64,000 bases of DNA from Tragulus kanchil (Eukaryota; Chordata; Mammalia; Artiodactyla; Tragulidae), in the NCBI GenBank assembly GCA_022376925.1, contig JAIOJX010000005.1, forward strand, positions 12,862,501 to 12,926,500, read 5' to 3'. Positions 1 through 12,165 of the stretch are shown one piece after another. The notes below the pieces were generated by a model. The model was not told the DNA's origin, searched no databases, and was given only the letters and a program-made list of their open reading frames with translations. Position 1 is the stretch's first letter, and each line of letters starts with the position of its first letter. Made by a program: the position numbers and the translations under genes.

Positions 1-228
1 CACTTTAACAGGACACGATAGAGTCCAAAGCCCTTTAAAGCTCAGTCACTCAGCGACCCCGGCGCCCCGCAGGTCCCCACGCGCTCACGTTCCCATGCTG
101 CACCACCCCTAGAAGCCCAAACTCACTCACCCTGCCCAGTGACAGCTTCTCAATTTGTTAAAATGGCGCACAACCCCCTGGGTATAACTGCTGCTCTGGG
201 TCTTCTTCTTTTCTGTGAAGTCTTCCTG
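1..228. repeat. Extra copy of the left end of the first duplicated block
   Basis: This stretch is nearly identical to 1114-1341 and, in part, to 2313-2514. After about base 228 it switches to antisense L1 sequence instead of following the other copies. It is thus a third, truncated copy separated by about 0.9 kb, unlike the abutting pairs elsewhere. It may be the remnant of another mis-joined contig end. Confidence 0.85.
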
Positions 229-835
229 CCAAAAAATTCACCTGCCCAGTGACAAAGTTCCTTTACTCCCATCCCACCCTCCAGGCCCCTACAGGATCGT
301 TTTCCCCAGCACAATGACAATAGCTATTTCCTTCACATATAACAGTATAGGTTTTCATACTACTTCCTTTACGCCTCCCGTCCACTGTTCATTCCCCACA
401 ATGTCCATATGTCTATTCTCCACGTCTGTTTTTCCATCACTTCGCTGCATGTATTACCATTGCCATCCTACTGGATTCCATATATATGTGTTAATATACT
501 GTACTTGTCTTTCTCTTTCTGACTGACTTCAATAGGTTCTAGATCCAGCCACCTCATTAGGACTGATTCTTCTGCATTTCTCTTTACAGCTGTGTAGTAT
601 TCCATTGTGTATATGTACCAGAGCTTTTGTATCCATTTGTTCGTCGATGGGCATCTAGGTTGCTTCCATGTTCTAGCTATGGTATAGAGAGCTGCAATGA
701 ACACTGGGGTACAGGTGCCTCTTTCAATTTTGATTTCATCAGGATATAAGTCTAATAGTGGGATTGCTGGGTCATATGGTGCTTCTATTTTTAGTTTTTA
801 AAGGAATCTCCATACTGTCTTCCATAAGTATTTTT
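229..835 (-). mobile_element. L1 LINE 3'-region fragment, antisense
   Basis: The plus strand carries the familiar antisense L1 3' text: a segment around 590-790 reading 'tgtagtattccattgtgtat', then a 'gggattgctgggtcatatgg' block at about 760. Related sequence in the opposite orientation is present at 6440-6806. No open reading frame is retained. The assignment to ruminant L1 is from recognition of the conserved 3' end. Confidence 0.85.
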
Positions 836-914
836 TTAAAAAAAGAATAAAAGTGCTATCTACATAAAGAAACTCATTTCTGCCCTCAGTAGCTTGTGCT
901 ACCTTTCCCACCAG

Positions 915-1113
915 CATTTTCTGAAATTTATTTTTAATTGGAGGATAACTGCTTTACAATACTGTGTTGGTTTCTGCCGTACAACAACGTGCATCAGCCA
1001 TGAGTATAAATCCCACCTCATGTAGCTCCCTCCCAGCCCCCGACCACGCCCACTCCTCAACTGCCACAGGACCCCAAGCTGAGCTCCCCGTGCTACACAG
1101 CTAGCTAACGGGA
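915..1113 (-). mobile_element. L1 LINE 3' terminal fragment, antisense
   Basis: It contains the ruminant L1 terminal motif 'ttggaggataactgctttac' followed by 'gtacaacaacgtgcatcagc' and a pyrimidine-rich stretch, all in antisense orientation. It probably belongs to the same insertion as the piece at 229-835, or to a second L1 end beside it. Confidence 0.75.
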
Positions 1114-1340
1114 CACTTTAACAGGACACGATAGAGTCCAAAGCCCTTTAAAGCTCAGTCACTCAGCGACCCCGGCGCCCCGCAGGTCCCCACGCGCTCA
1201 CGTTCCCATGCTGCACCACCCCTAGAAGCCCAAACTCACTCACCCTGCCCAGTGACAGCTTCTCAATTTGTTAAAATGGCGCACAACCCCCTGGGTATAA
1301 CTGCTGCTCTGGGTCTTCCCTTCTTTTCTGTGAAGTCTTC

Positions 1341-1925
1341 CGTGCACACATAAAACTGAAAATAGTAGCATCAAAGTAAAAAAAGAATCTGTCTTTTGTC
1401 AATGCCTAGACGCTGGACCTGAGAGGTGGAGGAGAGCGTTTTCCTCCCCTGCCCTGTCCACCTGGCCGCCCCAGCACCTGTCCTGTGCTCAGAGAGTCTG
1501 GTGAATGACCTGGGGGCCACCCTGGCACGGAGACGGGGCACCGGTGCGGGTGAGCGGGGGCAGGCTTCCCACCAGCCGCTTCACTGTGCAGGGGCAGAGG
1601 GCAGGCACAGCAGACCAGCTGTTCAAGGTGCCGTCACACAGAGACGGACACAGCAGCTCAGCACAGAGCAGCGAGGCTCGAGGCAAACCCTGGGATTCCA
1701 TTACGTGGAAGAGAAAGACGTGCTGAGAAAGACGTGCATCGCCACCAAGGCCAAGAAGGGGAGCAGGAAATGCCTGCAGCCAGTTCTCGAAGGGCTGGCA
1801 GTGGACAATGACGTCCAACTGGTCCACTGAGTCAGTGCAGCACGCGTTCAAAAACACCTCAGCTGAACACGACTCACTTTAATACAAAAACGCCATAACC
1901 GACAGGAGATCCTGCAGGGGCGGGG
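1341..1925. other. Unassigned segment (copy at about 2504-3088)
   Basis: This is moderately GC-rich, non-repetitive-looking sequence with a 134-codon plus-strand open frame at 1426-1830. I do not recognise the predicted protein. The opposite strand is also open for 122 codons, so the openness probably reflects base composition rather than coding. No flanking splice sites or poly(A) tail support a gene. Confidence 0.4.
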
Positions 1926-2055
1926 TGGGATGGGGGGGGTCTGAGGGGGGGGGCCAGGGATTTGCATATGACTAATCTGGGAACATACGTGTCTGTGAAC
2001 GACAAAACTCTGTAAAAATTTTTAAAAATAAAATAAAAAAAAAAAAAGAATAAAG
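1926..2055 (+). mobile_element. L1-like 3' end with A-rich tail (copy at 3088-3225)
   Basis: A G-rich run is followed by 'catatgactaatctgggaac', then 'aaaactctgtaaaaat' and an A-rich tail. The same arrangement appears at 6700-6805 at the end of a recognisable L1 fragment, so this is read as a truncated L1 3' UTR. Confidence 0.6.
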
Positions 2056-3412
2056 GAGGGGGTGTTAGAAAGACCTCAGGTATGCTCCACAATCTTAAAA
2101 AGACACGTGCATTCTTCTGTGAGTGGGTACTTTTCCTTCTTCTCCTTAATAAATTACTCATTTCTCTCTACACCCCTCCCCCCGAAAAAAACCCCGCCAT
2201 TACCCAAGGACTATAGAAAAGTTGGCCAAGAAACCTGTTAAGGCATTAAAATGGCATTCCAGGGATTTCCATGGTGATCTAGTGACTATGGTCTGCACTT
2301 CAGTGCAGGCCCAGCCCTTTAAAGCTCAGTCACTCAGCGACCCGCGCGCAGGTCCCACGCTCACGTTCCCATGCTGCACCACCCCTAGAAGCCCAAACTC
2401 ACTCACCCTGCCCAGTGACAGCTTCTCAATTTGTTAAAATGGCGCACAACCCCCTGGGTATAACTGCTGCTCTGGGTCTTCCCTTCTTTTCTGTGAAGTC
2501 TTCCGTGCACACATAAAACTGAAAATAGTAGCATCAAAGTAAAAAAAGAATCTGTCTTTTGTCAATGCCTAGACGCTGGACCTGAGAGGTGGAGGAGAGC
2601 GTTTTCCTCCCCTGCCCTGTCCACCTGGCCGCCCCAGCACCTGTCCTGTGCTCAGAGAGTCTGGTGAATGACCTGGGGGCCACCCTGGCACGGAGACGGG
2701 GCACCGGTGCGGGTGAGCGGGGGCAGGCTTCCCACCAGCCGCTTCACTGTGCAGGGGCAGAGGGCAGGCACAGCAGACCAGCTGTTCAAGGTGCCGTCAC
2801 ACAGAGACGGACACAGCAGCTCAGCACAGAGCAGCGAGGCTCGAGGCAAACCCTGGGATTCCATTACGTGGAAGAGAAAGACGTGCTGAGAAAGACGTGC
2901 ATCGCCACCAAGGCCAAGAAGGGGAGCAGGAAATGCCTGCAGCCAGTTCTCGAAGGGCTGGCAGTGGACAATGACGTCCAACTGGTCCACTGAGTCAGTG
3001 CAGCACGCGTTCAAAAACACCTCAGCTGAACACGACTCACTTTAATACAAAAACGCCATAACCGACAGGAGATCCTGCAGGGGCGGGGTGGGATGGGGGG
3101 GGACTGAGGGGGGGTGCCAGGGATTTGCATATGACTAATCTGGGAACATACGTGTCTGTGAACGACAAAACTCTGTAAAAATTTTTTAAAAATAAAATAA
3201 AAATAAAAAAAAAAGAATAAAGGAGGGGGTGTTAGAAAGACCTCAGGTATGCTCCACAATCTTAAAAAGACACGTGCATTCTTCTGTGAGTGGGTACTTT
3301 TCCTTCTTCTCCTTAATAAATTACTCATTTCTCTCTACACCCCTCCCCCCGAAAAAAACCCCGCCATTACCCAAGGACTATAGAAAAGTTGGCCAAGAAA
3401 CCTGTTAAGGCA

Positions 3413-3570
3413 TTAAAAATGGCATTCCAGGGATTTCCATGGTGATCTAGTGACTATGGTCTGCACTTCAGTGCAGGCAGCCCTGAATTCGATCCCTGGT
3501 CCTGGAACTAGATCACACATGCCACAACTAAGACTCCACACAGACAGACAAACATGTATTTTTAAATCAC
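3413..3570 (+). mobile_element. CHR-type tRNA-derived SINE, diverged
   Basis: It reads from 'agggatttccatggtgatct' through 'ttcgatccctggtcctgg' to 'cacatgccacaactaagact' and ends A/T-rich. This is the order of a CHR-family SINE body with a degenerate pol III B-box. Its 5' part also appears at about 2250-2310, where the first duplication copy ends inside the element. Confidence 0.7.
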
Positions 3571-5844
3571 ATTTCAAAAATAATGACACCTTTAAATGAT
3601 GAATAAAATACAGCCTGAATCACTCCTTAAAATTTGTATTTACAAAATCATGCAGTGAACTTTTCCTTGGGCTGGAAAAAGTAGCCCGGAGAAACAGAAG
3701 AAGACTGGAGTTTATTCAGACGCGTACAGCCGTAAGGATATTTATCTTTCATGGAAGCATTCAACGTGTACATGAGATTATGGAAACTCCCTTTTATGTA
3801 CTCAAGGATACATACTTAACACAGCAGCAAGATACACAAGAAGCCCATTATACTGCAAGAAAAGTCTGAAGTGAGCTGAGCCACCACTCCTAAAACAAGG
3901 CCCGGAGTGTTTGGAAACGGGGATGTGACATGACAGTGTCATTCCCGTGACTTTCCATGTAATGTCAACGTTCCTTACCACCAATCCACTACACAGAAAT
4001 AAGCTGTTTTCGTAGGGAAGTTTTTCTGTTCTCAGCACAAAGTAGGAACTCAAGAATGATTGTGAAAATAGCAAATGGATGACAAACTACAACACAGGAG
4101 TAAGAAAGCAAAGCATTCAGGAAACACTCACACAGGAAAAAAGTTTAAGCCAAAACATGTTATCACTTCATTTTCCTCATACGCAGAGGAGAAAAACAAA
4201 CCAATCAACCAAAAAACCTGGAAAGCTCGCCATCTTATGAAGAAGTCTGCCTGAACGTATAGTAACACAACTTGAGTTGACTCTACGAGAAGGTTTGTAA
4301 TATGCTAGGGGCACAGCCCTATGCTTCCATCTTCTCTGAATATGTTAGCATATAAACTAGGGCTCTGGATGAAGATAACAAGATTTCTAAACCCTTAAGA
4401 ACATAAACTTCGTATTATGTATGATGGCACCATACAGATATGTGTATGTTCTGTTTTCAGTTCGGCTAAGACAGAACCAGCCAGCACTCCAGAGAGAAAA
4501 GTGGGGTGATTAGCATTTTGGCACGGATCATCCGGGCCTTTCACTGTCCCCTATCTGCCTTCCCTGTGCACTGGGGAATGCTGACTCTCCAAGGTCAAGG
4601 CAATTAAAAACCACACTCTTGGCAACAGGCAGCTCTGCCTTTTTGGCTCAGAGAGCTTTGCCAGTTCTTAAATTTGCTTCTAAAAATCCAAGTGCTCCAA
4701 AATGTGACAGTTCTTACGTCTTTTTTAACAAACCCTTTCCTAAGCCTAATTTGTCCCATTTACGATCATGTATATGCACACAAGAAATGAAATATTTTTT
4801 CCAACTTCTTAGAATCTCCTAATTTTGATGGTCAAAAAAGTCCTGCATTTACCATGTATGACCTTAAGAAGCTAAAACAATCCAGCAGAGGGATTTCAAA
4901 TCACGCTTTCTTTCTTTCGTTACAGCAGCATTTCATTACCTCTCTTTCTCTTATAATTGAGGTCAGGAGAAACCCTTGGGTTCTCTGTACACATCAGATG
5001 GTGGCAAAAGAAGCAACATGTTCCCAGGTATCAATTTCCAAGACAGAATGGAAAGCACGTAGAAAAAAGAATACATGTTTTAGTTTTCAGAGTAAGATGT
5101 GTCTTACCATTGGGCTAGAAATCCCAGCGCTTTGTGTTGTATTTTGAAAGATAAAAGGAATTCAATTTTTTTTGTAATCCCTTGGAGAAACAGAAATTTG
5201 CTTCTATTAATTCACTGAATCAATGAAAGGACACTCCGGAAAAGTCAAGGCAAAGATTCTTCCACATTTCGTATCTCAGAACTAACAGACAAGCTCAGAG
5301 TTACCGGGGTTTCTGTAGTCCCTGAAAACGCCTCACAATCATCTCTTGTCGAATGAATGAGTGAGAGCTCACAGTCCGCGGCCCTGCCGTTTTTCTCTCG
5401 TGTTCATCAGACCCAGTGACATGTCCCCTGATAACTTTCTGAATGGACAGTGCAGGAGGGTCCATCTGAGACCACTCAACTCTACAGAGGAAGCCACTTT
5501 GCTACAACAAAGGGACCTGACCTTCTGTGTGTAGCATATACAATAAGTACCTTTTTTTTTTTTTTTTTTTAATGAAATGGACATAGGAATGAATAGTAAC
5601 ATGCTTTTCATTTTTTCGCCAAAGTCATGTGAAATAGGAGGAAAGCAGTGAAAATGCTTAAACCAAACTGCTCTGTGTGGACTATAAAGACTATTTTCTT
5701 CTGGTAAAGAAAATCCAACGAACAGGAAGCAAATGAAGTGTCTGCTAGGGAACAGACTGGAGGCCACAGACACTGGCTTCCTCGCCCTTATTATAAGCTG
5801 CTGGTTGGGAAGCTTGACCTTGCAGAGTTCAAGGCAGGTAAGCC
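3571..5844. other. No gene recognised
   Basis: AT-rich sequence with short open frames on both strands but no recognisable protein and no paired splice signals. A poly-T run lies at 5551-5570. I see no duplication here, so this is one of the longer single-copy stretches. Confidence 0.6.
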
Positions 5845-6310
5845 CACGAGTGTCCCTACAGTCCTAAATTTCCCATTTCCCTTGGGCCCACGCGACCACT
5901 GTCTCTCACTAACTGGCCACCAGCCCCCTTGCTGGTCACTCCAGATCCACACCAGTCCCTCTTCCGGTCCTTCTCTGCACAGGGGCCAGTGGGATTGTTC
6001 TGCATAGCACACACGGGCATCTGGCTGGCTGCCTAATAAAGCCCTCTGGGACACGACTTCTCTTAGAAGGATGGTTTCATTGCCTAAATGACCCTGTCGC
6101 CTCTCCAGTCTCAGGACGACCCCCCGGCCCTCACTGCCTCCTGCGTGATTGGGCTCCTTCCTCCACCTCTTCGAGCCTGACGCGGCCTTCAGCTCTCCAC
6201 CTGCCACCTGCTCCCGCCAGCACCTCCTCCTCTCCCTTAGCATCTACTCAGCGTCCAGACCTCAGCTTAAGAATCACTTCCTCACAGCAGAATTCCATGA
6301 CCACCACAAC
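5845..6310 (+). mobile_element. Old L2-like LINE 3' fragment (tentative)
   Basis: A pyrimidine-rich stretch of diverged text includes 'tctgcacaggggcc' and ends in a segment around 6265-6300 resembling the L2 'aagtcacttcctcagagagg' block. L2 3' ends have this base composition and word order. The divergence is too high for certainty by eye. Confidence 0.4.
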
Positions 6311-6439
6311 TGAATGAAACCCAGCCTATAATAAAATGTCTAGAAGAGACCAGACAAAGAGTCAGGCAAAGAGTTCTTAGATATGATGACAAAAGCACAA
6401 TTCATGACAGTTTTTTTCCGATCAAAGAGACTTCCCTCA

Positions 6440-6806
6440 AATTAAAAACTTTTGTGCATACAGTATATTAACACATATATATGGAATCTAGCAGGATGGT
6501 GATGAAGGCGCACGCAGTGAAGCAACGGAAAGACAGACATGGACAGTGGACATATGGACATTGTGGGGAAGGCACAGAATGTGGGAGGCGTAAAGGAAGT
6601 AGCATGAAGGCCTGTACTATCATAACTGAAGAAAATAGCTCTAGTCATTGCTATGTGAGAAAAGGGGATCCTTCAGGGGTGCTGTGTGATGGTTGGGAGG
6701 GGTGGGAACGGGGGGAGATACATGTGACTGATCTGGGAACATGCATGTCTGTAAACAACAAAACTCTGTAAAAGTTAAAAGCAAAATAAAGGTCTAAAAA
6801 AAAAAC
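6440..6806 (+). mobile_element. L1 3' UTR fragment, sense
   Basis: It reads as the reverse complement counterpart of 229-530: 'acacatatatatggaatcta', 'gtggacatatggacattgtg', and ends with 'aaaactctgtaaaagtt' and an A-rich tail. It is therefore the same L1 family in the opposite orientation. Confidence 0.8.
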
Positions 6807-6840
6807 TTTCGTACTTCCAAATGTATAAATAAGACAATGA

Positions 6841-7420
6841 ACCACCACAAACTGGAAGAAAATATTGGCAAATTACATATCTGATAAAGAGCTTGTATCT
6901 AAAATGTACAAAGCTCTTTCAATTCAATAAGATAACCTAGCTAAAAAATGGGCAGAACGGGGGCTTCCCTGGTAGCTCGGTGGTGAAGAGTTCACCTGCC
7001 AATGCAAGAGACATGAGTTCGATCCCTGATCCAGGAAGATCCCACATGCTGTGGAACAAGTAGGCCCACGAGCCACAACCATGGAGCCTGTGCTCCAGAG
7101 CCTCGGAGCTGCAACTACTGAAGCCCGTGTGCCTTAGAGCGCAAGTCCCACAACAAAAGTCACTGTAACAAGAAGCCTGCTCACCTCAGCTAGAGAGGAG
7201 CCCCCACTCCCTGCAACTAGAGAAGAGCCATGGCAGCAGTGAAAATGCAGGATAGCCAAAAATAAATAAATAATTTTTTTTTAAAAAAAAGGGCAAAATA
7301 TTTCAGTGGTTATTTAATCAAAGAAACACAAACAGCTAATAAACACATGAAAAGCTGCTCAACATCAGTCCGTGGAGACGTTCAAATCAAAATCGTGTGA
7401 CTTCTCATGGTCACCGACGG
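6841..7420 (+). mobile_element. L1 fragment split by a SINE
   Basis: The left half (6841-6958) carries the L1 ORF2-end text 'gaagaaaatattggcaaatt' and 'atgggcagaa'. The right half (7291-7420) resumes with 'gggcaaaatatttcagtgg' and 'catgaaaagctgctcaacat'. The two halves are contiguous in L1, so the SINE at 6960-7290 inserted into it. The block recurs at about 7982-8550 in the duplicate. Confidence 0.75.
6960..7290 (+). mobile_element. CHR-type tRNA-derived SINE
   Basis: It begins 'gggcttccctggtagctcgg', continues with a B-box-like 'gagttcgatccctgatcc' and 'ggaagatcccacatgctgtg', and ends with 'aaaataaataaataa' and an A-run. It sits inside an L1 fragment. A second copy lies at 8091-8421 because of the block duplication. 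Confidence 0.85.
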
Positions 7421-8090
7421 TCCACACGTTGTCCATTCCACAGGACATAGTTCAGTCTTCGCATTTCTCAGAAGACGACAAAGTTAACCACTCTCACTGA
7501 TACCTAATTACCCCAGCTTCTGTTAATCCTGCTTCCAAAATGTCCCTGGACTCCACCTTCAGCTCTTCCATGCCCACCGCCTCCATCCTGGTCCCATCCC
7601 TTACCCCGTCTACCTGGCCTCTGCTTCCATTCTCTAGTGCCCATTTCCCACCCACTTCTCCAGAAAACCACAGTCATCTCCCCACAGACTCACGAAGAGT
7701 CGTCTTGTCAAGTTATGAATTCGATGTTACTCCCCGGCCCCCTCCACACGCCCACTACTCACTCTGTCAGCCTCCCCCTGCAGGACTAACGCAAGCTGCT
7801 TCCAGTTCTCCGTAAAACATTCAGGGTCTGGCTTCTGCGGTGGGTCAAGCCACCCACAGTCTTCACACCTGCCAAGTTCTTTACTTCCTTGGAACCACTG
7901 AACACATGGTTTCTGCTAGAAATTTCCTCCCTCCTTTACTCATGTTAGTTTTTTCCCCTGGCCGTCCTTTCCACACCTCACACTGGAAGAAAATATTGGC
8001 AAATTACATATCTGATAAAGAGCTTGTATCTAAAATGTACAAAGCTCTTTCAATTCAATAAGATAACCTAGCTAAAAAATGGGCAGAACG

Positions 8091-8421
8091 GGGGCTTCCC
8101 TGGTAGCTCGGTGGTGAAGAGTTCACCTGCCAATGCAAGAGACATGAGTTCGATCCCTGATCCAGGAAGATCCCACATGCTGTGGAACAAGTAGGCCCAC
8201 GAGCCACAACCATGGAGCCTGTGCTCCAGAGCCTCGGAGCTGCAACTACTGAAGCCCGTGTGCCTTAGAGCGCAAGTCCCACAACAAAAGTCACTGTAAC
8301 AAGAAGCCTGCTCACCTCAGCTAGAGAGGAGCCCCCACTCCCTGCAACTAGAGAAGAGCCATGGCAGCAGTGAAAATGCAGGATAGCCAAAAATAAATAA
8401 ATAATTTTTTTTTAAAAAAAA
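8091..8421 (+). mobile_element. CHR-type SINE, duplicate-block copy
   Basis: Same element and flanks as 6960-7290, present because of duplication 2. It is not an independent insertion. Confidence 0.85.
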
Positions 8422-9139
8422 GGGCAAAATATTTCAGTGGTTATTTAATCAAAGAAACACAAACAGCTAATAAACACATGAAAAGCTGCTCAACATCAGT
8501 CCGTGGAGACGTTCAAATCAAAATCGTGTGACTTCTCATGGTCACCGACGGTCCACACGTTGTCCATTCCACAGGACATAGTTCAGTCTTCGCATTTCTC
8601 AGAAGACGACAAAGTTAACCACTCTCACTGATACCTAATTACCCCAGCTTCTGTTAATCCTGCTTCCAAAATGTCCCTGGACTCCACCTTCAGCTCTTCC
8701 ATGCCCACCGCCTCCATCCTGGTCCCATCCCTTACCCCGTCTACCTGGCCTCTGCTTCCATTCTCTAGTGCCCATTTCCCACCCACTTCTCCAGAAAACC
8801 ACAGTCATCTCCCCACAGACTCACGAAGAGTCGTCTTGTCAAGTTATGAATTCGATGTTACTCCCTGGCCCCCTCCACACGCCCACTACTCACTCTGTCA
8901 GCCTCCCCCTGCAGGACTAACGCAAGCTGCTTCCAGTTCTCCGTAAAACATTCAGGGTCTGGCTTCTGCGGTGGGTCAAGCCACCCACAGTCTTCACACC
9001 TGCCAAGTTCTTTACTTCCTTGGAACCACTGAACACATGGTTTCTGCTGCTAGAAATTTCCTCCCCCTCCTTTACTCATGTTAGTTTTCTCCTTCTTACT
9101 CTTCTGTCTCAGACAGGAGCCGTCCTTTCCACACCTCAC

Positions 9140-9620
9140 AGGTCTGAACTGCGTCCCTGTGGTAACGCCGGTCATTGCTTGTAAACCACCTGTCTCGGCC
9201 TTCTGGACCACAGCCCAGGAGGGCATCTCCCCCATCTCTCACATGCCTGCACCTGTGCATGTAACTTGTGTATGTATGTACACATATGTGCACACGCCTA
9301 TTATATGAACATGTACATATGTATACATGCATGCCTACTGACAAGTAGAATGCCAAGCAGATAGTGGGCAATCAACAAGTGAATCCTAGCATTTACTTTC
9401 TGTTAAGGTTTACAGAACAGAACATTAAGCCAAAGTATTCCAAAAGTACCTTTCCCAACAGCCTCGAGCCAACTTAAGGATTTCTGTCTGTTCCAAATAC
9501 ACCTCTCTACCCTGTCATACTTTTTTTTTTATCTCTTCCTATTAGACTATCGGCTCCTTGAAAGTGAAAATCTTTTCAGCTTCGAATTCCCAATGCTTAG
9601 CAAAGAAACAGACACAAATC
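9140..9620 (+). other. Old repeat-like sequence with a TG/CA-rich microsatellite
   Basis: An alternating tgta/cata tract lies at about 9262-9335. The following segment, around 9535-9600, includes 'cggctccttgaaagtgaaaa', resembling the end of an L2 element. No gene signal is seen. Confidence 0.4.
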
Positions 9621-9904
9621 TTTGCTGATAGGGAAAACACTGATTATAGCAGAAATTTATCTTTTAAAAGCCTTATTTTTATTTAGACAGCCTTTAATAG
9701 ACACCAATATGCAAATGATCTATCTGGTTTTACTTTGATGTTTGAAATAAACACTTCATTAGAAACAAAAGCCAAACCAGCTATATCATCTCCAAAGAGC
9801 TTGCTTTCACTTTCCACAAGATAACAGTTGAAGAGGTAATTTAAATTCAAATAATTTTTTTTTAAGTTTTGTCCTTTTTTTTTTTCCTCTGACTAAGTCA
9901 TTAT

Positions 9905-10135
9905 TTATTTTCCACCCATCTTTATTTCTTTGGCCTTTGTGGGCCTCCCATCGCAGTGGCCTCTCTCATTGCAGAGCACCAGCTCTGGGCGCATGCGCTC
10001 CAGAGCGCTGGCTGGTAATTGGACACACCAGCCCAGCTGCTCTGCAGCACGTGGGATCTTCCTGGGCCAAGGATTGAACCAGTGCCCCTTGCACTGCAAG
10101 GCAGACTCTTTACCCACTGGACCACCAGGGAAGAC
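9905..10135 (-). mobile_element. CHR-type SINE, antisense
   Basis: The plus strand shows the antisense body: 'tttggcctttgtgggcctcc', 'gcgcatgcgctccagagcgc', 'acgtgggatcttcctggg', ending 'ccactggaccaccagggaag'. The pol III promoter half is at the right end, so transcription would run leftward. Confidence 0.85.
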
Positions 10136-12050
10136 CTAAACTCACATAATTTTTTAATTTAAAAAAACCTAAAAATAAAACACATGGGCTATACTCTTTC
10201 CATATTTTCATCAAACCATATTTTGGCACTGTGATGTACTCTGACTTAAGAGACTGACTAAATCAGTTACTGATTTACTAACAATAATCTTGTGGAAATT
10301 TGAAGTGGATGCAGAAGTGAAAAGAAAAATGCTGCACCTCACATCCTGCCAAGAGATGCTCCCATGGAAATGACCTTCATATTTTCAAATGAAGACTTAC
10401 TGAAACAAGGATTTAAATCACTTTTCTGCAAAAACCAGCTCTATTCATAAACATACTGTGACGTAAAGAATGCTTTCTTTGGCTGTTCCACATTTTTCTT
10501 TGATGTACTCAACAGAATATTAACCAAAATATCCCTTTCTCCTAATTATAAAATTGATTCTACATATCTGTAGTAATAGAGTTAATAGAAACAAATTGTA
10601 AGATGGACAGACTTGTTACTACTTTCCTGTTTAAACAAGGACACACAGATGTTCAGCTATTTTTCACAGGGTAGCCGATGACAGCAACTCGGAATAGCAA
10701 ATGGGACACTCCTGTGTGACATTTATAGCCTAGCCAACTTTTGAAAAAATATTATAAAAACGGCAGAAAAAGTTCTGCTCATGAGCCTGGCCTCACTGCC
10801 CAAGAGGACAAAGAGAGGACGAAGTCGAGGAACCTGCAGATGTGTCCCTTCGTCCGCCGTGTAAGGACAACAGACTCACCGCCGAAACAGCGCCCGATTC
10901 TTGCAGCTGCCCACTGCTTCCTTTCTGGGCAACACCAGAAACTCCGCCTTCTTCACCAGGGTACTCACTGGCAGATAAAAAGTTTTACAGATTCTTTCTC
11001 CTTCCAACAGATCTCCAAGTCACGCCAATTCTATCTGAGGTGTGAACACACTAGAGTGATTCTTCTTTCTGGGAGACCTTTATGTAAGCCAACTATGCTC
11101 ACAGATTTCTGTAAATCTACACTTACACAGGGTTCAGGTTTCTAATAAAATAACAACATTTTAATGTGAACGATGGCAGTTTGTGAACTGAATATCAGAC
11201 AACATGCAAATAAAGAGTAATTCAAAATATACTTGATAAACTAGAAATTAGTAAACTAGGTATTACAGAGACATGGGACTTAACATCTATTTCACTTATT
11301 AATTTAAAAAACTAACATTACAACATCTTTCTGTCTGAATCATATTAAGGAACTATAATTGCTTTAGGTATGATAATGGTGCTGGGGTTCAGTCTTATTT
11401 TTCAGAGGCATACACTGCGGTAGTAATGGAAGACATTACACCATGGAAGGGAATTGGTTTTTAAAGGATGTGGAGAGGCGGGGACAGGCAGGGTGCTGAG
11501 ACAGGCTGTGCACGGACCCCAAAGCAGGGGGTGGGAACACAGACCTTCACTACACTCTGCTCTGTGGATGGTAACTTCCGTAACCGAAAGTGGGTGGAGG
11601 AAGCATAATAATTCTTTTAACTGTCTGCTTGACCCAGTGAGGGATTTCAGCTAGTCACAGCTCAAGCTGACTCAAAGCACTGCCAATCTAAATTAAGAGA
11701 CAGATAAGGCCTATTACCTGTCACATTAAAGCTCACTGTCATTGCTTTAGAAACTGGGAACCACTGTTTCGGGATGAAGCCTCCCTCCCCGCTCCCTCCC
11801 CGGCCTCTCTGTCCTAGTTTCACTGCCGCTACTGCTCCCGGGGCTTCAGTGGCCACGTGGCATCTTTTCCAAGACTGGTATGTACTCACAAGACAGGCAC
11901 CCAGCATTCCACAGTGAGACAGTGAGACTGCAAGGATGCCTGACAGCCTACCTCTGGGCGCCCTTCCCTGCCTGCCAGGCCCCCAGAGCCCTGCGCTAGC
12001 CCACACTGACCCCACAGACTGGACACCCACGGTCCCGTAGCCCCTCACGG
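10136..12050. other. No gene recognised; one candidate exon inside
   Basis: Mostly AT-rich single-copy sequence. A 134-codon plus-strand open frame at 10741-11145 has no recognisable motif. A possible minus-strand exon at 10880-10967 is listed separately. Confidence 0.5.
10880..10967 (-). other. Candidate 88-nt exon (minus strand)
   Basis: On the minus strand a donor 'ggcg|gtgagtc' (plus-strand 'gactcac' ending at 10879) is preceded by 88 nt and an acceptor 'tttttatctgccag'. Two of three frames are open throughout, and the segment is richer in CpG than its surroundings. The pyrimidine tract is only moderate and I do not recognise either peptide. Chance pairing of splice-like signals is quite possible. 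Confidence 0.25.
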
Positions 12051-12165
12051 CCCCCCAGCTAGGCTGTGAGCTTCCTGATGGGAGCGGACACAGTCCTGTC
12101 CATCCTGTGCTTGGATTCAACAGGAGCAGGATAAATGAGGGATGAGAGGATAAATCTATACATCT
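12050..12165 (+). mobile_element. L2 LINE 3' end (copy at 13171-13285)
   Basis: It contains 'gctaggctgtgagcttcctg', a degenerate 'gggacagtgtctgtc'-like block, and 'ggataaatgaggga', the standard order of the L2 3' terminus. Diverged, consistent with its age. Confidence 0.6.

Larger units (their letters stand above)
1142..3478. repeat. Tandem duplication 1 (about 1.17 kb, two abutting copies)
   Basis: Copy A is about 1142-2310 and copy B about 2313-3478. They are near-identical apart from small indels, for example a shortened GC run near 2340 and homopolymer changes near 1930-2045 versus 3095-3210. Content: an unassigned segment (1341-1925 and its copy), an L1 3'-end-like segment, and the start of a SINE. 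This is most likely an assembly duplication. Confidence 0.9.
6850..9139. repeat. Tandem duplication 2 (offset 1131 bp)
   Basis: Copy A is about 6850-7982 and copy B about 7981-9139. The copies differ by very few bases until the right end. There copy A lacks about 27 bases present in copy B near 9085-9120 just before the junction. Such an error-rich copy end is what a low-quality contig end looks like. Confidence 0.92.

Noticed and set aside
10741..11145. 134-codon plus-strand open frame
   Set aside because: No family features, AT-rich context and no paired splice or poly(A) signals; probably chance.
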